64,000 nt of DNA from Vibrio tasmaniensis 1F-187 (lineage in GTDB: Bacteria > Pseudomonadota > Gammaproteobacteria > Enterobacterales > Vibrionaceae), in the NCBI RefSeq assembly GCF_000272405.2, contig NZ_AJZM02000402.1, forward strand, positions 75,344 to 139,343, read 5' to 3'. Positions 19,386-28,772 of this stretch are shown here, one piece after another. Made by a program: the position numbers and the translations under genes. A model generated the notes under the pieces. It searched no databases. It worked only from the letters and a program-made list of their open reading frames with translations, and was not told where the DNA came from. The first letter of the stretch is position 1, and each line of letters starts with the position of its first letter.

Positions 19386-19599
19386 AATTTGCTCTACCTT
19401 TAAAGTATTATTCATATAGATAACCAAATATGTTGAAAGTTTAGAGGCAATCGATTTTGTGTGGTTAAATTACGCTATGTCCAGAAGAAAAACGACAAAT
19501 AAAAGCCTGTTGCATATCAGCTTGGAGCAACAATACGTTGTCGCGACGTTTGATCAGCGATAATCTAAACTTTGATAAAAAGACAAACCAAGGAATTGT

Positions 19600-20574
19600 A
19601 TGTCGTATTGCGCTAACTCGACGCCTTTGCACTCAATGAGAACACAGATACGTAAGGTAGCTTTACCTCTAGTGAGGGTCTCCTTGTTTGTGGCAGCGAT
19701 GGCTTCGTCGTGTGTGTCTGCTGCAACTTTTGAGTTGCCGCCAACTGAAAGTCGTATTGTCGGAAGAATACAGCAGCATGAAGTGGCAGCGGGCGAAACG
19801 TTGGCCATCATTGCTAAGCAATACGATATTGGTTTTCTCTCTTTAATGGCGGCAAACAAAGGCGTTGATCCTTTTCTTCCTGCTGAAGGTTATGTGTTAA
19901 GTATTCCTAGTCGTCTGATTCTGCCGGATACGCCGAGAAAAGGCATTGTGATTAACCTTGCCGAGTTAAGGTTGTACTTCTTTGAACCTGAGAAAAATCA
20001 GGTGCACGTATTTCCTGTTGGCATCGGTCGAGTGGGGCGAGATACCCCAGAGATGATCACTAAGATAAGCCAAAAAAGACCCAATCCGACTTGGACGCCT
20101 CCAAACTCAATTCGTAAAGAGTATCTAGAGAAAGGGATTGAGCTACCAAAAGTGGTTCCTGCTGGGCCGGAAAACCCTCTGGGCGAGTATGCATTACGAC
20201 TTGCTTATGGTGCAGGTGATTATCTGATACACGGCACCAATAAAGACTTTGGGATAGGCTTGCGAGTCAGCTCCGGCTGTATCCGTATGGAACCTAAAGA
20301 TATTGAGTGGCTTTTTGAACAGGTTAGTCGTGGTGAGCAAGTCACAATAATCGATGAGCCTATCAAAGTGTCTTTAGAGCCAGATAGAAGCGTGTTTGTT
20401 GAAGCTCACGAACCATTGACGCGAAGCGACGGCTCTAAGAAATTATTGCAAATCCCCGTTGAATTAAAATGGTGGCTTGAAGATGCAGATCTACCAAATT
20501 CAAAAGCGAAAGCGGTGATATTTGCTCAAAATGGCGTGCCTGTTGAGATAGCACCACCTGTGATTGAGTTCTAA
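19600..20574 (+). CDS. Periplasmic L,D-transpeptidase with LysM domain
   Basis: A 324-residue enzyme of the YbiS/YcfS/ErfK group. A signal peptide (hydrophobic core about residues 21-37, cleavage near CVSAA) is followed by a LysM-like peptidoglycan-binding segment (about 54-105) and a YkuD catalytic domain with H211 in IHGTN and the nucleophile C227 in SSGCIRM. Enzymes of this group attach Lpp to peptidoglycan or make 3-3 cross-links. AAGGAATTGT supports the ATG at 19600; a second ATG at codon 13 would also leave an intact signal peptide. The convergent neighbour encodes an Lpp-type lipoprotein, the likely substrate. Confidence 0.9.
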   Translation: MSYCANSTPLHSMRTQIRKVALPLVRVSLFVAAMASSCVSAATFELPPTESRIVGRIQQHEVAAGETLAIIAKQYDIGFLSLMAANKGVDPFLPAEGYVLSIPSRLILPDTPRKGIVINLAELRLYFFEPEKNQVHVFPVGIGRVGRDTPEMITKISQKRPNPTWTPPNSIRKEYLEKGIELPKVVPAGPENPLGEYALRLAYGAGDYLIHGTNKDFGIGLRVSSGCIRMEPKDIEWLFEQVSRGEQVTIIDEPIKVSLEPDRSVFVEAHEPLTRSDGSKKLLQIPVELKWWLEDADLPNSKAKAVIFAQNGVPVEIAPPVIEF

Positions 20575-20635
20575 TTTGATTGCCTCTTCTGTAATAAGGG
20601 GCGTTTATCTTTGTTTACTCGAATTAGTAACGCCC

Positions 20636-20669
20636 AAAAAAAGCACCACATCCGTTAAGAGGTGGTGCT
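20636..20669 (-). terminator. Terminator of the Lpp-like gene
   Basis: On the minus strand, AGCACCAC and GTGGTGCT form an 8-bp stem with a 12-nt loop followed by a run of six or seven T residues. It lies about 60 nt after the lipoprotein stop and can also slow transcription from the opposite side. Confidence 0.85.
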
Positions 20670-20730
20670 GTCTATTTACTGCATTTTGCGACTGATTTAA
20701 TCTACAGCTTAATCGCACTGAGCTCTCAAA

Positions 20731-20997
20731 CTATTTAGTGTAAGACTCTGCGATGTTGTCGATACGGTCGTTAGCACGATCCGCTTCTTCTTTTGCTGCC
20801 ATAGCGGCTGCAGCTGCTTCTTGAGCTTTCATTTCAGCTGCCGCTTTATCGCCTTTAAGTGCTTCAACTTCACTGGTTAGCTCAGCAACTTGGTTAGTCA
20901 ATTGATCCATTTGTGACATTGCAGCTTCTTCTGGCTCAGAAGAACAACCAGCTAAAATGAAAACTGAGGCTGCAGCTGCGATTAACGTCTTATTCAT
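20731..20997 (-). CDS. Braun-type (Lpp-like) outer-membrane lipoprotein
   Basis: An 88-residue lipoprotein. The signal peptide MNKTLIAAAASVFILAGC ends in lipobox LAGC. The mature part is a continuous Ala/Glu/Lys heptad-type helix (about 28-80), as in the trimeric Lpp coiled coil. The last residue is lysine (SYTK), the position through which Lpp is linked to peptidoglycan. The ATG at 20997 has GGAGTT 6 nt upstream; a longer frame to 21063 lacks a signal peptide at its start. It is convergent with an L,D-transpeptidase that could perform the cross-link. Confidence 0.9.
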   Translation of the reverse strand: MNKTLIAAAASVFILAGCSSEPEEAAMSQMDQLTNQVAELTSEVEALKGDKAAAEMKAQEAAAAAMAAKEEADRANDRIDNIAESYTK

Positions 20998-21357
20998 AAG
21001 AACTCCTTGCTTATTTATCATCAAAAGATGCGCTATACATTCTTTATCATATAGTCGCTTCATTAATGATTGTAGCGACTAATTTTTTAACTGCAAAAAC
21101 AATAACTAGAGAAATTACTAAATTTTTGAGGTAATTAGCTGAGCGTCACGTTATGTCTCGTTTATGAGATGAAGGGGTGAGAGCCGGTTTTGATGTGTTT
21201 TGGAGAGTTATTTCTTTACGATCAATGCATACAATGTGCTAGCAAACGAGAGATAAAGGGATAAATTTTCTGTGATCTCTATCCTTATAAAGTACTTTCG
21301 CGGTATCATGTCACGTTAAATTAATTTTATTCAATACCATCATGACTGGAGAGTCCT

Positions 21358-22689
21358 TTGCACTTTAAAGATTTAGGCTTAGATAACCGCTTACTGAAGA
21401 ACTTAAAACATTACGACTTCAAGAAGGCGACAGAGATCCAATCAAAAGCGATCCCTGTTGCTATTGCTGGTAAGGATCTATTGGCTTCATCAAAAACGGG
21501 ATCAGGAAAAACATTGGCGTTTGTGTTGCCAATGATTCATAAAGCATTAAAAACAAAAGCGTTTTCTGCTAAAGATCCTCGTGGTGTAATTTTGGCTCCT
21601 ACTCGTGAGCTAGCAAAACAAGTTTATGGCGAGCTGCGTAGCATGCTTGGTGGTCTGTCTTACGAAGCGACACTTATTTTGGGTGGTGAAAACTTTAACG
21701 ACCAAGTTAAGGCTCTGCGTAAGTACCCTCGCTTTATTGTTGCGACTCCAGGCCGTCTTGCGGATCACCTTGAGCACCGCTCACTGTTTTTAGATGGTGT
21801 TGAAACGCTGATCCTTGATGAAGCTGACCGGATGCTAGATTTAGGTTTCGCACCTGAATTGCGTCGTATCGCGAATGCAGCTAAACACCGTCGCCGTCAA
21901 ACGTTGATGTTCTCTGCGACACTTGATCACGCGGAAGTGAACGACATTGCAAATGAAATGCTAGATTCGCCTAAACGCATCTCAGTGGGTGTTTCTAACG
22001 AACAGCACCTTGATATCACTCAGAAGTTTTACCTGTGTGACCATCTCGATCATAAAGAAGCAATTCTGGATCGTGTTATTGAAGAAGCTGAATACCGTCA
22101 GGTGATGATCTTCACGGCAACTCGTGCTGATACTGATCGCCTAACCGAGAAGTTAAACGAGAAGAAGCTTAAAGCGGTGGCATTGAGCGGTAACCTAAAC
22201 CAAACGCAACGTAATGCAATCATGAGCCAGTTCGAGCGTGCGGTTTACAAGATCTTGGTAACAACAGACGTTGCTTCACGTGGTATCGATATTCCAAACG
22301 TAAGCCACGTTATCAACTTTGATATGCCTAAGCATACAGAAGAGTACGTGCACCGCGTCGGTCGTACTGGTCGTGCGGGTAACAAAGGTGATGCAATCTC
22401 TTTGGTTGGTCCAAAAGACTGGGATAGCTTTAAGCGTGTTGAGCTTTACCTTCAACAAGATCTTACTTTCTCTGTACTTGAAGGTCTAAAAGGTAAATTC
22501 AAAGGTATTAAGCCGCGTAAACCTGCTTTTGCTAAAGGCGGTCCTGCGAAGAAGAAAACCAACACTCAAGCTAAGAAAACGCCGAAAAAACCGGTTAAGC
22601 GCGATAAGAGCTTCCACAAGAATGTGGCAGTGGGTGATACAGTATTTATCCCTAAGAAGAAAGTTGCGCCAAAAACTGACGACGAGTAA
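21358..22689 (+). CDS. DEAD-box RNA helicase (SrmB/RhlE-like)
   Basis: A 443-residue ATP-dependent RNA helicase. Motifs in order: Q-motif region (about 20-30), Walker A SSKTGSGKT (44-52), PTRELA, TPGRL, DEAD (154-157), SAT, and HRVGRTGRAG in the second RecA domain. The C-terminal ~70 residues are Lys-rich and basic, a typical RNA-binding tail. The start is a TTG with GGAGAG 4 nt upstream; no ATG fits better. The 361-nt gap before it carries the divergent lipoprotein promoter and may include a long leader. Probably used in ribosome assembly or RNA decay. The nearest paralogue is uncertain. Confidence 0.92.
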   Translation: MHFKDLGLDNRLLKNLKHYDFKKATEIQSKAIPVAIAGKDLLASSKTGSGKTLAFVLPMIHKALKTKAFSAKDPRGVILAPTRELAKQVYGELRSMLGGLSYEATLILGGENFNDQVKALRKYPRFIVATPGRLADHLEHRSLFLDGVETLILDEADRMLDLGFAPELRRIANAAKHRRRQTLMFSATLDHAEVNDIANEMLDSPKRISVGVSNEQHLDITQKFYLCDHLDHKEAILDRVIEEAEYRQVMIFTATRADTDRLTEKLNEKKLKAVALSGNLNQTQRNAIMSQFERAVYKILVTTDVASRGIDIPNVSHVINFDMPKHTEEYVHRVGRTGRAGNKGDAISLVGPKDWDSFKRVELYLQQDLTFSVLEGLKGKFKGIKPRKPAFAKGGPAKKKTNTQAKKTPKKPVKRDKSFHKNVAVGDTVFIPKKKVAPKTDDE

Positions 22690-22756
22690 TCAACTCGCGT
22701 GAGCTAAAAGATTATGTTTATAAATACAGATCTTTATACAAACTAGCGTAAATAAA

Positions 22757-22782
22757 AACCGCCGATGAAGGGCGGTTTTTTT
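22757..22782 (+). terminator. Terminator after the helicase
   Basis: AACCGCC and GGCGGTT form a perfect 7-bp stem with a 7-nt loop and a run of seven T residues, 68 nt after the helicase stop. Confidence 0.9.
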
Positions 22783-22841
22783 GTATCTGGTTTCTGCACC
22801 TGAGAGGTGTTGTCTCAGGCCTCAGAGTCATTCGAAAAGCA

Positions 22842-24089
22842 TTAGAAATCAAAGGTTGAGAATGAATACGCCAAAATATGGTCGGCAATGTATTTGTGGG
22901 TGGCGGTCGTTGGGTGTGTTACTCCCCAGAAGACATAGCTGTCTGATCCGTGCGCTGCGCAATCATTGGTTAAGCTGTGACTTTTTAGGTAGTCGGCTGC
23001 TGAGCTTCTATTGATATTAAGGCAGGCATCACTCGCGTTTCGAAAGCCATGTTGCTCTGGATTATCGGTAATGCTGGCGAACAACGCACTCGCATCGAAC
23101 AACACCACGTTTTTACCCATGCTTTGGTAATACTTGGCCTGCGTCTTGATGAATTGATTGAACTCTAAAATCTTGCCACGAACTTTAATGATCTCTTGTT
23201 CAGTTGAGTATTTGAATTGAGGTGCTTTGGTTGCATCGGGCAAGGTGAACAGCAGGATATTGTTTGCACCAGATTCCGTTAAGCGTATCAAAGCGCTGCT
23301 GAAATCGGCCTTTACATCGGCCACTTCTCGGTTGTAGTTCATAAAGTCATTGAGGCCAAACTCTAAAGTAAACAACGAGTTTTCTGGGCGGTAGTTTTTG
23401 GCGATTTTCATATAGGTTAAGTAAGAGGTGACTTGGTCATATACTCCGGTTAATGCGACGTATTGATTGGTGCCAGCAGCCCCACCTACTGCCCAGTTAT
23501 AAAGAGGCACATCTTTCGCCTTGGCTAAATACTCTGTCCAGACTAAACCGTTTGAAAAGTGCCCTAAAAACCATGAGTTAGCGTTCGGGAAAACCCATTG
23601 AGAACCGTTAAATAGGTTACCGGTGTCAGAAAGACTATCACCGAAGGTGACGATACGGTTGATGGTGTTCGCTTGGACAACGTTGTCATTTGTCCAAATC
23701 GAGTGGTTATAAGAGAAGCGATTGTCTGCTGCAAAGTAAGTGATGTCTGCGGCGTCATGTTGGATGTCGAGCGTCTGTTCACAACGCTGCTTGATTTCAG
23801 ATTGAGGAGCGTCACTGTAGAACATGTTCTTGAAGGATACAGAAGACCACCAGTATCCATTGATTGTGTAGTAATCACCATTTTCCTTTTTCGCCCATTT
23901 CCAGTCGGTGGCTGGAGAGTCATGTGAGGCATCGGTTCGATACCAGCATCGAACATAAGAATAGGTCTCTGAACCTTGTGTACTAAATACTTGCGCGGAT
24001 GTAATGGATTCAGGTGTCGGTATTGAATCTTCAGCAGCATAAGCGCCAAAAGGCAGGGTTAATGCGAGTATAAAAGCCGTATTTTTCAT
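22842..24089 (-). CDS. Secreted phospholipase/thermolabile hemolysin (SGNH hydrolase, PlpA/TLH family)
   Basis: A 415-residue secreted GDSL hydrolase of the TLH/lecithinase family (V. cholerae VCA0218 type), expected to cleave fatty acyl chains from phosphatidylcholine. The signal peptide is MKNTAFILALTLPFGAYA. An N-terminal domain (about 20-140) precedes the SGNH domain: nucleophile S152 in FGDSLSDTGN, the block III Gly/Asn region (GGAAGTN, GLNDF), and H392 in WGVTHPTT. The usual catalytic Asp of the DxxH motif is Gly389, matching the Ser-His-chloride triad described for V. vulnificus PlpA. I start it at ATG 24089 rather than 24125 because the signal peptide begins there. It is divergent from the lipase operon. 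Confidence 0.93.
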   Translation of the reverse strand: MKNTAFILALTLPFGAYAAEDSIPTPESITSAQVFSTQGSETYSYVRCWYRTDASHDSPATDWKWAKKENGDYYTINGYWWSSVSFKNMFYSDAPQSEIKQRCEQTLDIQHDAADITYFAADNRFSYNHSIWTNDNVVQANTINRIVTFGDSLSDTGNLFNGSQWVFPNANSWFLGHFSNGLVWTEYLAKAKDVPLYNWAVGGAAGTNQYVALTGVYDQVTSYLTYMKIAKNYRPENSLFTLEFGLNDFMNYNREVADVKADFSSALIRLTESGANNILLFTLPDATKAPQFKYSTEQEIIKVRGKILEFNQFIKTQAKYYQSMGKNVVLFDASALFASITDNPEQHGFRNASDACLNINRSSAADYLKSHSLTNDCAAHGSDSYVFWGVTHPTTATHKYIADHILAYSFSTFDF

Positions 24090-24604
24090 CACTGTATTCT
24101 CTTTTATATTTAGTGAGCCAAACAAAACGTTGTTGCTTGTGACTGTTTTAATAACTAAATTTCAGATAACTGGTATGACCTATATCTAAAACCAATAGCT
24201 CTCGTCAATACATTCAGGTTGTTAGCTGCTCATAACTGGCATAAGTGTCAAAGTTTCAACCACTTTTTGATTGAAAAACAATGGCTTCGAAGTGAAATGG
24301 CTAATATCTAACATTTGATTTTAACTAACTATCGCAGGCAAACACGTCGTCATTGACCGGTATGTGATGACTTGTCTATTGAATGCTAAATGAAAACGTT
24401 ATCAGAAGGGTGGGAGGTAAATTATAATTTAATCAGTAGCTTACCCGTTGGTAATATCAAGCGACGTTGCATTTTCTATGTTCATCACAATTGTTTAATT
24501 CAAGTTCAATATCACAAATATCAAGTTGTTACTTTTTGTTTTATAAAATCATCATCTACGGTTTCTTTACTCATCAGAGGTCTAATCTGTTTAAGGAAAG
24601 AGCA

Positions 24605-25546
24605 TTGAAAAAGATATTAATTTGGACGATAGCCTGCCTATCCAGTTTTGGCGTCTATGCCGGAACAAGCGCATCAGCATTAGAAACCAGCGGATACACT
24701 GCAACGAAATACCCTATTATGTTGGTACACGGCTTGTTTGGTTTCGATACATTAGCAGGCGTGGATTACTTCTATGGCGTACCGGAGTCTCTAACTAAAG
24801 ATGGTGCGAGCGTATACGTTGCTCAGGTTTCTGCTACCAACAGTTCCGAAGTTCGTGGTGAACAGTTACTCGCTCAAGTTGAGACGCTGTTAGCCGCGAC
24901 AGGCGCAAGTAAAGTGAATCTAGTTGGTCATAGTCACGGTGGTCCTACTGCGCGCTATGTCGCATCGGTTCGACCTGATCTTGTTGCTTCGGTGACGAGC
25001 ATTGGTGGTGTTCATAAAGGCTCGAAAGTAGCCGACCTCGTACGTGGAACCGTATCAGAAGGTTCAGCCGCGGAAGGTATTGCGGTTAAGTTGGCTGGTG
25101 GATTGACGACGCTCATCAACCTGTTATCTGGTGGAACGGATCTTGACCAAGATGGCCTTGCATCGCTTGAAGCGTTGACCACTGAAGGTTCGCTTGCATT
25201 CAATCAGTTTTACCCTGAAGGCGTTCCGACGTCTGCGTGTGGTGATGGTGAATGGCAAGCAAACAACGGTGTTTATTACTATTCATGGACAGGATCTTCC
25301 ACTTTTACCAACCTTCTTGATCCTACCGACGGAGCGATGACAATCCTTGGTTTAGCTTTTAATGAACCTAATGACGGGTTAGTGGGAGCATGTAGCGCGC
25401 ATTTGGGCAAAGTGATTGGTGATGACTACAAAATGAATCACCTAGACGAGATCAATGGACTATTGGGTATCCACCATCTTTTTGAGACAGATCCAGTGAC
25501 CTTATATCGTCAGCACGCCAATCGATTGAAGTTGGCCGGCCTTTAG
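24605..25546 (+). CDS. Secreted triacylglycerol lipase (foldase-dependent, Pseudomonas type)
   Basis: A 313-residue family I lipase related to V. cholerae LipA/HlyC. A signal peptide (MKKILIWTIACLSSFGVYA) is followed by an alpha/beta-hydrolase with HGLFG oxyanion motif, S110 in GHSHGG, D257 and H279. Two cysteines (near residues 214 and 261) could form the disulfide typical of this group. The start is TTG 24605, with AAGGAAAGAG upstream, because the signal peptide begins there; an upstream in-frame extension to 24467 adds a nonsensical N-terminus. Secretion is probably by the type II system. The foldase gene follows 36 nt downstream. Confidence 0.92.
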   Translation: MKKILIWTIACLSSFGVYAGTSASALETSGYTATKYPIMLVHGLFGFDTLAGVDYFYGVPESLTKDGASVYVAQVSATNSSEVRGEQLLAQVETLLAATGASKVNLVGHSHGGPTARYVASVRPDLVASVTSIGGVHKGSKVADLVRGTVSEGSAAEGIAVKLAGGLTTLINLLSGGTDLDQDGLASLEALTTEGSLAFNQFYPEGVPTSACGDGEWQANNGVYYYSWTGSSTFTNLLDPTDGAMTILGLAFNEPNDGLVGACSAHLGKVIGDDYKMNHLDEINGLLGIHHLFETDPVTLYRQHANRLKLAGL

Positions 25547-25582
25547 GTAGCACTAACCGTTTATTAAGAGAATAAGGAAAGT

Positions 25583-26479
25583 ATGATGAAAAAGATCGCC
25601 ATTTTGTCGATAACCACGATAGCCCTGATGAGTACAGCGGCGGTCTTTTTATATCTAAAGAAGGAAGATACAAGTTCATATAATAACAGCGAACAAAGCG
25701 CTTCTTCATTGAAGGTTAGCTCTCAACAAGATACCGAAATCGATAGTGCGTCAGCTAAAGACATGATGGAATATTTCGTGTCAGGCAATACAGAATTAAC
25801 CCTCGAAGATATTCGCGACAATGTGGCAAAACACCACGAGCAATCACAAGCTACGATTGTCGATGAAGCACTGTTTGCCAAGTATCTTGAGTACAAGTCG
25901 GCACTGACAGCATTAGACGTGCAATTCGACAACACCTCTATATCCGCTGAGGACTTACGCGCACTGAATCAAGCTCTCCTCGATCTTCAAGCACAGTTTT
26001 TCAGTGAGAGCGAGATAAGTATTTTGTTTACCCATGACAACAGAATGAGGGAAATCGCTTTAGAAAAGTTACTTCTGAAACAAGAAGGGCTAGACGAGTC
26101 AGAATATCAGCAAAGGCTTGAGTCTTATCTATCTGAACAGCCAGATTACGTTCAAGCCAGTCATCAAAATCAGGTGTTATTGCAGCAATTATCTAGCTCT
26201 AAGGGCTTAGATGAACAAGGCCTGTACTTGAAGAGAAACGAACTGGTTGGCGAAGAAGCGACACAGAGGCTCGAAGCGCTTGATCAACAAAGGGCGGACT
26301 TTGATGGAGCTTTAGAAATTTACTTTGTTGAACGAAATGACATTTTGAATGACCCTGCACTCTCTAAAATTGAGCAACAAGAGACTATCGCACAGCTTCG
26401 GACTACGCATTTTCAGTCAGAACAACTTCGAAGAGTCGAAGCGATTGAAAGAATCAGAGCTGCTGAGAGCGATCAGTAA
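25583..26479 (+). CDS. lifO: Lipase-specific foldase (lipase chaperone)
   Basis: A 298-residue membrane-anchored periplasmic chaperone that folds the adjacent lipase. A single N-terminal anchor helix (about 5-25) is followed by a short Ser-rich linker and an almost wholly helical domain with many Gln/Glu/Leu, as in Lif proteins. The family motif RxxFDY(F/C)LSALGE is only partly kept (KDMMEYFVSGNTELTLEDI at about 54-72), as in other Vibrio foldases. AAGGAAAGT precedes ATGATG; either ATG could be used. It is co-transcribed with the lipase. Confidence 0.88.
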   Translation: MMKKIAILSITTIALMSTAAVFLYLKKEDTSSYNNSEQSASSLKVSSQQDTEIDSASAKDMMEYFVSGNTELTLEDIRDNVAKHHEQSQATIVDEALFAKYLEYKSALTALDVQFDNTSISAEDLRALNQALLDLQAQFFSESEISILFTHDNRMREIALEKLLLKQEGLDESEYQQRLESYLSEQPDYVQASHQNQVLLQQLSSSKGLDEQGLYLKRNELVGEEATQRLEALDQQRADFDGALEIYFVERNDILNDPALSKIEQQETIAQLRTTHFQSEQLRRVEAIERIRAAESDQ

Positions 26480-26491
26480 TCTCCAGCAATT

Positions 26492-26526
26492 AAAAAAGCC
26501 AACTACTGATGACTCAATAGTTGGCT
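26492..26526 (+). terminator. Hairpin after the lipase-foldase operon
   Basis: AGCCAACTA and TAGTTGGCT form a 9-bp stem with a 12-nt loop. An A-run precedes it and only TAATAAT follows, so on the plus strand it is a weak intrinsic terminator. Confidence 0.6.
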
Positions 26527-26667
26527 TAATAATGAAGGTGGGTTACTGCAATCTATACATGCTAAGTAAGTGCTTACATTTTAAGGCTTAAAGTTTGTAT
26601 CTTAGAGCCTATGCCATAAGCCGTTACAGCTGAACCTTAAAGATTATTCGCCCTTAACCCTTACCCC

Positions 26668-28308
26668 TTAAACCTTAAAGAAGCCCAACTGCTGCTTTTG
26701 TTGTTCAGCGAGGTTTGATAACTCGTGGCTTGCTGCTGCTTGGGTAATGCCGGTTACGTTTTGGCTTACTAAGCTGTAGATATTTGAGATATTACGGTTA
26801 ATGTCTGAAGTCACTTGGCTTTGCTCTTCTGCAGCAGCGGCGACCTGAGTGTTGATTTCCGTGATATCCGTTACTGAGTTCGCAATGCCGGAAAGTGCAG
26901 AGCTTACCTCACCCGAAAGCGTCTGGTTATGCTCCAGCATAGACAGCGAACTGCTCATACTCTCATTCGCGTTTCCAGATTGAACCTGCAAGCCTTCAAT
27001 GATGGTTTGGATTTCCTTGGTCGAATCTTGTGTACGTGCTGCTAGCATTCTCACTTCATCAGCTACAACCGCAAAACCACGTCCGCTTTCACCTGCACGA
27101 GCGGCTTCAATGGCAGCGTTAAGCGCAAGAAGGTTAGTCTGCTCTGAGATGCTTTGAATAACCTCAATGACATTACCAATCTTCTCTGAGTGCTCTTTTA
27201 GCGTGCCAACAACGTTCGCAGCTTCGCTAAGCTGAATCGCCATTTGCTCGTTTGCTTGGTTACTTTCATTAAACAAGCTCATGCTGTGTGTCGCCATTTC
27301 GTCAGCTTGCTTAGACGCGGAGTCGGCTTGTACTGCATTTTCGTTGACGTTTGCTGCTGTGCTCTCAAGTTGATTCACGGCAGAAGCAACTTGTTCCACT
27401 TCTTGCTTCTCTTGGTCTGAGTTCGCACTTGATTGTGTCATTACAGCAGCTAGTTCAGTCGATGCTGACGCAACTTCGATGCTGATTCGAGACAGTGAAC
27501 TTACCGTGTCACGCAATTGCTCAACGGATTTGTTTACGTCTTGCGCAAGACGTGAGATCTCATTGTCTCCATGTTCTTCGGCTTTTACTAGCAGGTTACC
27601 TTTTGCTACTTCGCGCATGGTTGCCTGAATATTGTTGATTGGTTTAACAATGATGCCAGCCAGTGTCCAGCTAATAACAAGAGCAATAGAAAGAATCACT
27701 AAAAGCCCAATAGTCGCAGTATTTAGGGTGCTAGTGTGTTGCTGACCATTGGTATGGACTTGTTGAGTAGCAAGCAAGTTTAGCTTTTTAGAAAGACTGT
27801 CGATTGCTTTTACCATTTCGTTACCTGCATGGCGGTATTGGTCAATTGCCGTTTGGTAACGAGTATCAAAGTCAGAAGTTAGCACTGAATTACCGTGTTT
27901 TGCTTTTAACAGGGGAAGCATGGTATTGCGTGAAAAGTTAACGTAATGGTCCATCGCTTTGCTCATTGCTGCGACTTCATCTTGCATACCTGGCACTGTG
28001 TCTAATGAGCTCAGTAGGCGTGAGTTTTGATCGCGTTTTTGATTAAGCGTTTCAACGAGTGTGTTTACATCATCAGGGTTGAACAAGCTATAGATTGCTT
28101 TGATGCGCATGCCGTAACTATTGTCGACGATTTCGCTGAGTTCTTCTTTATGTAGAATGAGTTGATCTGTTGCTGTTGATACATCTTTAAATGCGTTTTC
28201 CAGCTTGTCACCTCCGATGATGACACCCGTCAAAAGTAATACGACGGAAAAGAGTACTGGAATAAGAATTTGTATTTTAATTGATAAGCCACTGAGAAGT
28301 TGGCGCAT
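26668..28308 (-). CDS. hlyB: Methyl-accepting chemotaxis protein (HlyB-like)
   Basis: A 546-residue chemoreceptor. A membrane helix (about 12-34), a helical periplasmic sensor of four-helix-bundle type (about 35-195), a second helix (about 199-222), HAMP (about 223-275) and the signalling hairpin with the conserved tip around [19 protein letters not shown]. The length and position next to lipase and foldase match V. cholerae HlyB (VCA0220, 548 residues), an MCP originally linked to hemolysin secretion; the hemolysin gene hlyA is absent here. ATG 28308 has GAGGGA upstream; the frame extends to 28347 without a better site. No CheR-binding pentapeptide is seen at the C-terminus. Confidence 0.88.
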   Translation of the reverse strand: MRQLLSGLSIKIQILIPVLFSVVLLLTGVIIGGDKLENAFKDVSTATDQLILHKEELSEIVDNSYGMRIKAIYSLFNPDDVNTLVETLNQKRDQNSRLLSSLDTVPGMQDEVAAMSKAMDHYVNFSRNTMLPLLKAKHGNSVLTSDFDTRYQTAIDQYRHAGNEMVKAIDSLSKKLNLLATQQVHTNGQQHTSTLNTATIGLLVILSIALVISWTLAGIIVKPINNIQATMREVAKGNLLVKAEEHGDNEISRLAQDVNKSVEQLRDTVSSLSRISIEVASASTELAAVMTQSSANSDQEKQEVEQVASAVNQLESTAANVNENAVQADSASKQADEMATHSMSLFNESNQANEQMAIQLSEAANVVGTLKEHSEKIGNVIEVIQSISEQTNLLALNAAIEAARAGESGRGFAVVADEVRMLAARTQDSTKEIQTIIEGLQVQSGNANESMSSSLSMLEHNQTLSGEVSSALSGIANSVTDITEINTQVAAAAEEQSQVTSDINRNISNIYSLVSQNVTGITQAAASHELSNLAEQQKQQLGFFKV

Positions 28309-28662
28309 GAATTGTCCCTCTATAAATAAGTAAATGAGCCGATGCAATTGCTTTTATTATAATTATCCCGTGATTCTAACTACTGAGAATGACAATTCAA
28401 TCAGTAATACATTCGATTTAGATATATGCGATAGGTAATTGATAAATTACGGTTATTTATTGTGCAAAATGAGCGTTTTTCTTTATTTCTCTATGGTTTT
28501 CCCGTTATGGTTTGGTGTGTGGTAATTGGTAATATTCGGTATTGGTGGAATGTTGAACGATTTGGGTTAAATAGATTGAAATAAGTGTTTAACGTTTATG
28601 AGTTATTTAAACTTATTGCTTCAAGGTTATTTGACACGAAAAAAGACGAAAATAAATGTCAG

Positions 28663-28702
28663 CTGTCATATAGGCTTCAATTTAATGAAACACAACTGTC
28701 AC
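28663..28702 (+). promoter_or_regulatory. PhoB (Pho box) half-sites upstream of pstS
   Basis: CTGTCAT at 28663-28669 and CTGTCAC at 28696-28702 are exact or near-exact PhoB half-sites, 33 bp apart (three helical turns) and 70-110 bp before pstS. The repeats needed 11 bp from each are degenerate (CTTCAAT at 28675). Phosphate-starvation control is expected. The rest of the 460-bp gap to the left is AT-rich with nothing recognisable. Confidence 0.7.
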
Positions 28703-28772
28703 ATTCAGATTCTAAAGTGGGCACCGTTCAAGTTAAACACAACGGCAATAACGCCACTTAAGGAAATTTGTG

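Noticed and set aside
24467..24604. Upstream extension of the lipase gene
   Set aside because: The signal peptide and ribosome site mark TTG 24605 as the start; the extension has unlike composition.
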